NCBI RefSeq assembly: GCF_025751575.1
Contig: NZ_JAOWLA010000002.1
Span: forward strand, 290,721 to 354,720
DNA: 64,000 nt
Direction of reading: 5' to 3'
Origin: Albidovulum sediminicola
GTDB lineage: Bacteria > Pseudomonadota > Alphaproteobacteria > Rhodobacterales > Rhodobacteraceae
Shown here: positions 57,967-64,000 of the stretch, one piece after another
How the letters are laid out: each line of letters opens with the position of its first letter
Position numbering within the stretch: the first letter of the stretch is position 1
Made by a program: the position numbers and the translations under genes
Notes under the pieces: generated by a model
Told to the model about the DNA's origin: nothing
The model's input: only the letters and a program-made list of their open reading frames with translations
Databases searched by the model: none

Positions 57967-60372
57967 ATGAGCGAGCAAAAGACCCATACCTATCCGGTGC
58001 TGCCACTGCGCGACATCGTGGTCTTCCCGCACATGATCGTGCCCTTGTTCGTTGGCCGGGAAAAATCCGTCCGCGCGCTGGAAGAGGTCATGGCCGAGGA
58101 CAGGCAGATCCTCTTGTCCTCGCAGGTCGATCCGTCGGTCGATGAGCCGACCACGGACGGCATCTACCGCTTCGGCGTTCTGGCGAACGTGCTTCAGCTT
58201 CTCAAGCTGCCCGACGGCACCGTGAAGGTGCTGGTCGAGGGCAAATCGCGCGTCCGGATCACCGGCTTCGTGGAAAACGAAGCCTTCTTCGAGGCTGATG
58301 CCGAGGCGCTCGAGGAAACGATGGGCGAGGAAGCTGCGGTGGAGGCGCTGGTGCGTTCCGTCGCCGACGAGTTCGAAAAATACGCCAAGATCAAGAAGAA
58401 CATCCCCGAGGAGGCACTGTCGACGGTCGCGGAAACGCGCGATCCGGCGAAGCTTGCCGACCTCGTTTCGGGGCATCTCGGGATCGAGGTCGCGCAGAAG
58501 CAGGACCTTCTGGAAACCCTTGAGGTCGCGGCGCGACTTGAGAAGGTCTACGGCCTGATGCAGGGCGAAATGTCGGTCCTTCAGGTCGAGAAGAAGATCA
58601 AGTCCCGCGTGAAGAGCCAGATGGAGCGCACCCAGCGCGAATACTACCTGAATGAGCAGATGAAGGCCATTCAGCGCGAGTTGGGCGATGGCGAGGATGG
58701 CCAGAACGAGATCAACGAGCTGGCCGAGAAGATCCACGCCACCAAGTTCTCCAAGGAGGCGCGCGACAAGGCGGAAGCCGAGCTGAAGAAGCTCAAGTCG
58801 ATGTCGCCGATGTCGGCAGAGGCAACGGTGGTGCGCAACTACCTCGACTGGCTTCTGAGCCTGCCGTGGGGCGTGAAGAGCCGCGTCAAGAAGGACCTGC
58901 GCAAGGCGCAGGAGGTGCTGGACGCCGATCACTACGGTCTTGAGAAGGTCAAGGAACGGATCGTCGAATACCTTGCCGTTCAGCAGCGCTCGGCCAAGAT
59001 GAAGGGGCCGATCCTATGCCTCGTCGGGCCTCCGGGCGTCGGCAAGACCTCTCTTGGCAAGTCGGTGGCGAGGGCCACGGGGCGGGAGTTCATCCGCATC
59101 AGCCTCGGCGGCGTGCGCGACGAGAGCGAGATCCGCGGTCACCGCCGGACCTATATCGGCTCCATGCCCGGCAAGATCATCCAGGCGCTGAAGAAGGCCA
59201 AGACCACGAACCCGCTGATCCTGCTCGATGAGATTGACAAGATGGGGCAGGACTTCCGTGGTGACCCGGCCAGCGCGATGCTGGAGGTGCTGGACCCCGA
59301 ACAGAACAACACGTTCATGGACCACTACCTTGAGGTCGAATACGACCTGTCGAACGTGATGTTCCTGACCACGGCCAACAGCTACAACATGCCCGGGCCG
59401 CTCCTGGACCGGATGGAGATCATTCCGCTGGCCGGCTACACCGAGGACGAAAAGCGCGAGATCGCGAAACAGCACCTCATTCCGAAGCAGATCGCCAACC
59501 ACGGTCTGAAGAAGAAGGAGTTCGCGCTGAGCGATGCCGCATTGCAGGAGATGATCCGCACCTATACCCGCGAGGCGGGCGTGCGGAATCTGGAGCGTGA
59601 GATCGCCAAGGTGACGCGCAAGGCGCTGACGAAGATCGTGCGCAAGGACACCGACAGGGTCGAGGTCACACCCGAGAACCTGGAGGATTTCCTGGGCGTC
59701 AAGCGCTTCCGCTACGGTCTGGCCGAGAAGGAGGACCAGGTCGGCGTCGTGACCGGGCTCGCCTGGACGTCGGTGGGCGGCGACCTTCTGTCGATCGAGG
59801 CGCTGAAGCTGCCCGGCAAGGGGCGGATGAAGACCACCGGCAAGCTGGGCGACGTGATGAAGGAATCCATCGACGCCGCGTCGAGCTTCGTGCGCTCCAT
59901 CAGCCCGGAAATCGGGGTGAAGCCGCCGAAGTTCGAGAAGGTGGACATCCACGTCCACGTTCCGGAAGGCGCGACGCCGAAGGACGGGCCCTCGGCCGGG
60001 GTGGCGATGGTCACCTCCATCGTCTCGGTCCTGACCGGCATTCCGGTGCGCAAGGACATCGCCATGACCGGCGAAGTCACGCTGCGCGGCAATGTGCTGG
60101 CCATCGGCGGGCTGAAGGAAAAGCTCCTCGCGGCGCTCAGGGGGGGCGTCAAGACGGTGCTGATCCCGGAGGAGAACGCCAAGGACCTGCCGGAGATCCC
60201 CGACAACGTGAAGGCGGGGCTGGAGATCATCCCTGTTGCCCATGTGCGCGAGGTTCTGAAGCTGGCGCTGGTTCGCCAGCCCGAGCCGGTCGAATGGGAC
60301 GAGGCCGCTGAGGAAGCCGCCTCAAACGCCTTGGCGGACAAGTCTGATTCCGCCAGCGCGGTTGCGCACTGA
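57967..60372 (+). CDS. lon: ATP-dependent protease Lon
   Basis: 801 residues; degrades misfolded and regulatory proteins. N-terminal substrate-binding domain (to about 300), AAA+ module with Walker [10 protein letters not shown] (Lys360) and Walker [12 protein letters not shown], and the protease domain with Ser676 (KDGPSAG) and Lys719 ([14 protein letters not shown]). All landmarks are intact. Preceded by AAAGGA; a heat-shock-type promoter lies upstream and an intrinsic terminator downstream. Confidence 0.98.
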   Translation: MSEQKTHTYPVLPLRDIVVFPHMIVPLFVGREKSVRALEEVMAEDRQILLSSQVDPSVDEPTTDGIYRFGVLANVLQLLKLPDGTVKVLVEGKSRVRITGFVENEAFFEADAEALEETMGEEAAVEALVRSVADEFEKYAKIKKNIPEEALSTVAETRDPAKLADLVSGHLGIEVAQKQDLLETLEVAARLEKVYGLMQGEMSVLQVEKKIKSRVKSQMERTQREYYLNEQMKAIQRELGDGEDGQNEINELAEKIHATKFSKEARDKAEAELKKLKSMSPMSAEATVVRNYLDWLLSLPWGVKSRVKKDLRKAQEVLDADHYGLEKVKERIVEYLAVQQRSAKMKGPILCLVGPPGVGKTSLGKSVARATGREFIRISLGGVRDESEIRGHRRTYIGSMPGKIIQALKKAKTTNPLILLDEIDKMGQDFRGDPASAMLEVLDPEQNNTFMDHYLEVEYDLSNVMFLTTANSYNMPGPLLDRMEIIPLAGYTEDEKREIAKQHLIPKQIANHGLKKKEFALSDAALQEMIRTYTREAGVRNLEREIAKVTRKALTKIVRKDTDRVEVTPENLEDFLGVKRFRYGLAEKEDQVGVVTGLAWTSVGGDLLSIEALKLPGKGRMKTTGKLGDVMKESIDAASSFVRSISPEIGVKPPKFEKVDIHVHVPEGATPKDGPSAGVAMVTSIVSVLTGIPVRKDIAMTGEVTLRGNVLAIGGLKEKLLAALRGGVKTVLIPEENAKDLPEIPDNVKAGLEIIPVAHVREVLKLALVRQPEPVEWDEAAEEAASNALADKSDSASAVAH

Positions 60373-60380
60373 CAATCTGG

Positions 60381-60409
60381 CGGCCGGGGGTATTTCCCCG
60401 GCCGTTTTT
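60381..60409 (+). terminator. Intrinsic terminator of lon
   Basis: 9-bp stem CGGCCGGGG / CCCCGGCCG, 6-nt loop, followed by TTTTT, starting 8 nt after the lon stop. Confidence 0.9.
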
Positions 60410-60578
60410 CCCTTTGGCCATCGCCGTGTGCCCCGAAGGTGGCTTCTGCGCCTCGTGCCGGGGCGGGATGCCTGCCTCACCCCGACGCACCTCGCCTTCG
60501 CACCTTGCGCCGCGGAAACGAGGTGTTGACCCCGAAAACCGTGACGCCGGGGGTTCTAAAAAACCCTGCATGAACCCC

Positions 60579-60607
60579 TTGCGGCGCGGAAGGAATAGCG
60601 TTACCTA
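60579..60607 (+). promoter_or_regulatory. Possible promoter of tRNA-Val(CAC)
   Basis: TTGCGG, 17 nt, TACCTA, ending 11 nt before the mature tRNA 5' end. A plausible sigma70-type promoter; a TTGACC at about 60528 is an alternative -35 without a matching -10. Confidence 0.4.
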
Positions 60608-60618
60608 CCCGGCCCATC

Positions 60619-60693
60619 GGGTGATTAGCTCAGCGGTAGAGCGCTTCGTTCACATCGAAGATGTCAGGGGTTCAAATCCCTTATCACCCACCA
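60619..60693 (+). tRNA. tRNA-Val (anticodon CAC)
   Basis: 75 nt including an encoded CCA. Acceptor stem GGGTGAT pairs with ATCACCC. D-loop AGCTCAGCGGTAGAGC. Anticodon stem CTTCG/CGAAG encloses TTCACAT, giving anticodon CAC, which reads GUG. T-loop GGTTCAAATCC is standard. Confidence 0.96.
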
Positions 60694-60700
60694 TCCATAC

Positions 60701-60730
60701 CGAAAGCGCGCCCGAAACGGCGCGCTTTCG
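60701..60730. terminator. 12-bp hairpin after tRNA-Val(CAC)
   Basis: CGAAAGCGCGCC (60701-60712) pairs perfectly with GGCGCGCTTTCG (60719-60730) around a 6-nt loop. It starts 8 nt after the tRNA and ends 15 nt before the phosphatase ATG. It has no long T-run, so it may be a processing or weak termination signal. Confidence 0.55.
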
Positions 60731-60744
60731 CGCTTGAGGGGACG

Positions 60745-61326
60745 ATGCTGGCCTGTCCGGAACTCTTTGTCCTTCGCCATGGCGAAACCCTCTGGAACGC
60801 AGAGGGACGCATCCAGGGCGCGCTCGATTCCCCACTGACCGAACGCGGGATCGCGCAGGCCCGGCGGCAGGCGCAGATCCTGGCCGACCTTGGCCTGGGC
60901 CCGCGCACGCATCGCTTCTATGTTAGCCCGCAGGGCCGGGCGCGGCAGACGGCCGGCATCGTGCTTTCCCCGCTTGGGGTTAACCCAGAAGTCGACACGC
61001 GCTTGCGCGAAATCGCGATGGGCGCCTACGAGGGGCTCACGCGGGACGAAATCCGCCAGCGGTTCCCAGGCGCCTTCGACGAACAGGACCCGTTCCTGTG
61101 GTACGATACCGCACCGCGCGGCGAAGGGTTCGCGGCCCTGCAGGCGCGCGTGGAGAACTTCCTGGCCGGTCTGACCGGGCCGTCGGTCATCATCGCGCAT
61201 GGGATGCTCTCACGCTTCCTAAGGGGCGCGGTCCTCGGACTTGAGCTTGAGGGGATCGCGGCACTTCCCGGCGGGCAGGGCGTCGTCTATCACTTGCAGG
61301 ACGGACATCACCGCCGCCTTGACTGA
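60745..61326 (+). CDS. Histidine phosphatase (phosphoglycerate mutase-like) family protein
   Basis: 193 residues. The catalytic motif LRHGETLWNAEGRIQG (phospho-His) is near residue 11, the region SPQGRARQTAGIV follows, and the second His is in VIIAHGMLSRFLRG. Substrate not predictable. The ATG at 60745 was chosen because the upstream frame runs through the tRNA gene. Confidence 0.91.
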   Translation: MLACPELFVLRHGETLWNAEGRIQGALDSPLTERGIAQARRQAQILADLGLGPRTHRFYVSPQGRARQTAGIVLSPLGVNPEVDTRLREIAMGAYEGLTRDEIRQRFPGAFDEQDPFLWYDTAPRGEGFAALQARVENFLAGLTGPSVIIAHGMLSRFLRGAVLGLELEGIAALPGGQGVVYHLQDGHHRRLD

Positions 61327-61369
61327 CCTCTTGCCCCAACGGGGAAGGCAGGCTATGTCGGCATCCGCA

Positions 61370-61445
61370 GGGTCGTTAGCTCAGTTGGTAGAGCGCCTCG
61401 TTTACACCGAGGATGTCGGGAGTTCGAGTCTCTCACGACCCACCA
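61370..61445 (+). tRNA. tRNA-Val (anticodon TAC)
   Basis: 76 nt with encoded CCA. Acceptor GGGTCGT pairs with ACGACCC. Anticodon stem CCTCG/CGAGG encloses TTTACAC, giving anticodon TAC (UAC), which reads GUA and, by wobble, other Val codons. T-loop AGTTCGAGTCT is standard. Confidence 0.96.
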
Positions 61446-61518
61446 TTCCCGCGGCGGCCATCCCCCTTGCGCCCTGGGGCGCGCGCCGGGGCGGGGCGGC
61501 CGCCCGACGGAGGCGCCA

Positions 61519-62130
61519 GTGACACCGAGTGAAGCCATTGACGACGCCGTCCAGAGGCTGGAAGCCATTGCACCTGCGGGATATTTTCTGGCCCTTCGGG
61601 TGCGCGGGGCCTCGCCGCTCATGGTGTTCAAGACCTTCCCGCAGGACTGGCTCGATACCTACATGGAAAACGGCTACATGATGCGCGACCCGGTCACGAC
61701 CTGGGCGCTGACGGTAGGCGGCACGATCAAGTGGAGTTCGCCCTTCCTGCCCGACCCCTTCGGTGTGCTGCGGCAGGCGGCCGAACACGGGTTGAAGCAT
61801 GGCGCCTCGATCGCGATTGGCCCGCGATCGGCGCTCAGCATCTGCTCGATCTGCCGTCAGGACCGCGATCCCTCCAAGGACGAGATCGCGGAGGCGAAAG
61901 AGATTGTCGAGCAGTTGCACGCGCTGACCGCGCCGCCAGCGTCCCTGACGGAGGCGCAGAAAGCCGTTCTGGAAGGCCTCGCCAAAGGGGAAGGGACAGC
62001 CAAGCTCGCCCGGCGCACCGGCCTGACCGAGGCTGCGGTGAAGGCCCGGCAAAAGGATCTCTGCGACCTTTTCTTCGTCTCGACGCCCGAGGACGCGCTG
62101 CGCCGCGCCCGCGACGCCAAGCTTGTCTGA
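61519..62130 (+). CDS. LuxR-type autoinducer-binding regulator without a nearby synthase
   Basis: 203 residues from a GTG with GGAGG upstream. The autoinducer domain keeps the ligand-contact residues: Trp and Tyr in DWLDTYMENGY, Asp-Pro in MMRDPVTTWAL, Trp in IKWSSPF, and Gly in HGLKHGASIAIG. The C-terminal HTH is divergent (LTEAQKAVLEGLAKGEGTAK, then LARRTGLTEAAVKARQKDLC): Gln replaces the usual Glu after LT and the VKxH position is Arg/Gln. No luxI homologue is in the window, so it is a LuxR solo here. Confidence 0.85.
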   Translation: MTPSEAIDDAVQRLEAIAPAGYFLALRVRGASPLMVFKTFPQDWLDTYMENGYMMRDPVTTWALTVGGTIKWSSPFLPDPFGVLRQAAEHGLKHGASIAIGPRSALSICSICRQDRDPSKDEIAEAKEIVEQLHALTAPPASLTEAQKAVLEGLAKGEGTAKLARRTGLTEAAVKARQKDLCDLFFVSTPEDALRRARDAKLV

Positions 62131-62142
62131 CCCCTGGGGGCG

Positions 62143-63408
62143 TTAGACGGCCTTCGGCCCCAGGAGCAGGATCTGCACATCGGCGACATTGGTGCCCGTG
62201 GCCCCGATGACCAGCAGGTCACCCGCCAGGGCGAGCGCCCGGTTGCTGTCGTTGTTGGCCAGAAGCGCTTCGGGATCGCCGCCTGCGGCTACGATGCGGG
62301 CGGGTGTCCCGGCATCGACGATGCCGCCCGCCGCTTCCGTTGGGCCGTCCCGGCCGTCGGTTCCCCCTGACAGGAACACCCAGCCGCGGCCAAGATCGGG
62401 CATGGCCATGGCGACGCGCAACGCCAGTTCCTGGTTGCGCCCTCCAAGGCCCGTCCCCTTGAGGGTTACGGCGGTTTCCCCGCCAAATATCAGGCACTTG
62501 TCGCCATTACTTCGCGTTGATTGCGCGGCGGCGACGATGCGTTCCGCCGCCTCCGCCACGTCGCCGGTCAGCTCGTCGCTCACGATCTCCGCATCCATGT
62601 CTTGTGCGGCAGCGCAGACCGCCTCAAGGCTGAGCCGGTTGGAGCCGATCAGGTGGTTTTGGGCCGGATGAGCGGACGGAGCGGGTTCGTTGGGTGCGTC
62701 AAGGTGAAGCCGGACCGATTCGGGCAGGCGCGGCCAAAGCCCGCGGTCGGTCAGAAGCGCGCGCGCATCGCTCCGCGTGCCGACGGGCGCCACGGTCGGC
62801 CCCGAGGCGATGACGCGCAGGTCGTCGCCGATGACATCCGACAGGATATAGGCCGTCACCGGTGCGGGCGCCGCAAAGCGCAGCATGCCGCCGCCCTTGA
62901 GGCGGGAGAGCTGCTGGCGGACGAGATTGACCTCGGTAATCTCGAACCCATTAGCCAGCAGCAGGCGGTTGACCTCGGCCTTGTCGGCCAGCGACACCCC
63001 TTCAACGGGGGCGGGCAGAAGGGCCGAGCCGCCGCCCGAGATGAGCGCGATCACGCGGTCCTGCGCGCCGGCTGACGAGAGCAGGCGGATGACCTCCTCT
63101 GCGCCCTTTGCCCCATTTTCGTCCGGCACCGGGTGCCCGGCGGCGATCACCATCGCGCCGGGCAGGGCGCGGGCGTTCTCATAGTTCGTGACGACCACTG
63201 CCTCGACCGGCGCGCCGGCCAACGCGGGCAGCAGAGCCTCTGTCATGGGAATGGCCGCTTTCCCAATGGAAACAATGATGTATCGACCGTTCTTGCCGGG
63301 CTTTCCAGGCGGGTTGCGCGACATCTCACGCGCCAGCGCGTGCGCCGGGTCGGCGGCCTCGCAGGCCGTCCGGAACAGCTTGGCGGCCCTGTCTCGCAAC
63401 CCGTCCAT
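62143..63408 (-). CDS. Glycerate 2-kinase (DUF4147/MOFRL family; also annotated hydroxypyruvate reductase)
   Basis: 421 residues. N-terminal domain with VSIGKAAIPMTEALLPAL, GHPVPDENGAKGAEEV and ALISGGGSALLPAPVEGVSL; C-terminal MOFRL domain with CLIFGGETAVTLKGTGLGGR, then NQELALRVAMA and FLSGGTDGRDGPTEAAGGIV. It phosphorylates D-glycerate to 2-phosphoglycerate, linking glycerate/serine-type C1-C2 metabolism to glycolysis. The older label TtuD is common. Adjacent to malyl-CoA lyase, 5 nt downstream of it. Confidence 0.92.
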   Translation of the reverse strand: MDGLRDRAAKLFRTACEAADPAHALAREMSRNPPGKPGKNGRYIIVSIGKAAIPMTEALLPALAGAPVEAVVVTNYENARALPGAMVIAAGHPVPDENGAKGAEEVIRLLSSAGAQDRVIALISGGGSALLPAPVEGVSLADKAEVNRLLLANGFEITEVNLVRQQLSRLKGGGMLRFAAPAPVTAYILSDVIGDDLRVIASGPTVAPVGTRSDARALLTDRGLWPRLPESVRLHLDAPNEPAPSAHPAQNHLIGSNRLSLEAVCAAAQDMDAEIVSDELTGDVAEAAERIVAAAQSTRSNGDKCLIFGGETAVTLKGTGLGGRNQELALRVAMAMPDLGRGWVFLSGGTDGRDGPTEAAGGIVDAGTPARIVAAGGDPEALLANNDSNRALALAGDLLVIGATGTNVADVQILLLGPKAV

Positions 63409-63413
63409 AGGCC

Positions 63414-64000
63414 TTATTCTCCTTTGATTTGCTTTGCTTTTTGGACGAGGACTTCGGCTTGTCGGATTGAGGCGTAGTCGATGAGTCTTCCGTCGAGTGA
63501 GACGGCGCCTTTCCCGGCGGCTGCGGCGTCTTCCATGGCTTTGAGGATGCGTTGAGCTTTTGTGACCTCGGCGTCGGAGGGGCTCATGACCTCGTTTGCG
63601 AGCGTGATCTGGGAGGGGTGGATGGCCCATTTGCCTTCGCATCCGAGGACGGCGGCGCGTTTGGCGGCGGCGCGGTATCCATCGGGGTCGGAGAAGTCTC
63701 CGAAGGGTCCGTCGACGGGGCGCAGGCCGTTGGCGCGGGCGGCGACGACCATGCGGGCGAGCGCGTAGTGCCACATGTCGCCCCAGTGGATTGCGCGGGA
63801 GCCGTCATCGAGCGGGTCGGTGAGGACGGAGTAGTCGGGGTTGACGCCGCCGATGATGGTGGTGCGGGCGCGAGTGGAGGCGGCGTAGTCGGCGACGCCG
63901 AAGTGGAGGCTTTCGTTGCGCCTGGAGGCGGCGGCGATCTGGGAGACGTTCTGCATGCCAAGCGCGGTCTCGATGATGTGCTCGAAGCCGATGCGTTTCT
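63414..64000 (-). CDS. mcl1: L-malyl-CoA/beta-methylmalyl-CoA lyase, N-terminus cut by window edge
   Basis: The last 195 or so codons are present (the family has about 318). KRIGFEHIIETALGMQNVSQ, then IAAASRRNESLHFGVADYAA and IHWGDMWHYALARMVVAARA match the HpcH/HpaI-fold Mcl1 family, and CEGKWAIHPSQITLANEVMS is its C-terminal signature. It cleaves L-malyl-CoA and beta-methylmalyl-CoA, giving acetyl- or propionyl-CoA plus glyoxylate, in the ethylmalonyl-CoA and related pathways. Leu is encoded almost only by CTC here (about 10 of 11), unlike the CTG/CTT-rich neighbours. Confidence 0.93.
   Translation of the reverse strand, partial: KRIGFEHIIETALGMQNVSQIAAASRRNESLHFGVADYAASTRARTTIIGGVNPDYSVLTDPLDDGSRAIHWGDMWHYALARMVVAARANGLRPVDGPFGDFSDPDGYRAAAKRAAVLGCEGKWAIHPSQITLANEVMSPSDAEVTKAQRILKAMEDAAAAGKGAVSLDGRLIDYASIRQAEVLVQKAKQIKGE

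Overview
The window reads as chromosomal DNA of a high-GC alphaproteobacterium of the order Rhodobacterales (Paracoccus/Roseobacter relatives). This rests on a fused NarK1-NarK2 transporter upstream of narGHJI with a NarR-type Crp/Fnr regulator, the DUF2849-cysI-cysH-DUF934 sulfur cluster, an L-malyl-CoA lyase, the alr-mlaE-mlaF-pqiA-radA-cvpA-purF gene order, and intergenic hairpins of a kind common in this group. I do not assign a genus. Almost all of the window is coding, and many neighbours share 4-nt ATGA start/stop overlaps. I see no rRNA, CRISPR array, prophage or intact insertion sequence.

Layout. 1-4.1 kb: RND efflux permease (cut by the left edge) and its periplasmic adaptor. 4.3-7.2 kb: YjdM-like zinc-ribbon protein, then a BBE-type FAD oxidoreductase divergent from a GlxA-type AraC regulator. 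7.2-18.6 kb: a nitrate-respiration unit read right to left (narK, narG, narH, narJ, narI, parvulin PPIase, beta-carbonic anhydrase, DUF2478 protein), with the Crp/Fnr regulator divergent at 18.8 kb and an Fnr-type box between. 19.5-31 kb: a long leftward housekeeping run (pyrC, pyrE, dnaB, DUF1194, alr, mlaE, mlaF, pqiA-like, radA, cvpA, purF, DUF1284). 31-38.8 kb: mixed small genes, including LysE, VOC, RlmJ and IF-3, plus a candidate Fnr-controlled small RNA at 34.39-34.51 kb. 39-43.6 kb: ferredoxin-NADP reductase and assimilatory sulfate reduction genes divergent from an Lrp regulator. 43.7-51.3 kb: cytochrome P450, then dctB-dctD and the dctPQM TRAP transporter, followed by a decayed DMT transporter. 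51.9-57.7 kb: tpiA, TfoX-like, two Fe-S assembly proteins, a LysR/2OG-oxygenase pair, tgt and a membrane protein. 58-64 kb: lon with a heat-shock-type promoter, two tRNA-Val genes with different anticodons, a histidine phosphatase, a LuxR solo, glycerate 2-kinase and a malyl-CoA lyase cut by the right edge.

How it fits together. The cell can respire nitrate, reduce sulfate assimilatively and take up C4-dicarboxylates through a TRAP system. Glycerate kinase and malyl-CoA lyase sit together in central carbon metabolism. Oxygen/nitrogen-oxide control is visible as Fnr-type boxes at narK and at the small-RNA promoter.

The most interesting item is the small RNA at about 34391-34506. An Fnr-type box is centred 41.5 bp upstream of the predicted start, with a -10 element, about 116 nt of four consecutive hairpins, and a strong intrinsic terminator. 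The last two hairpin loops are C/U-rich and could pair with Shine-Dalgarno sequences. Other notable items are a DctD that has lost the GAFTGA loop, the Walker A lysine and the arginine-finger region; infC starting at an AUA codon; and a palindrome between the Lrp gene and the cys operon.
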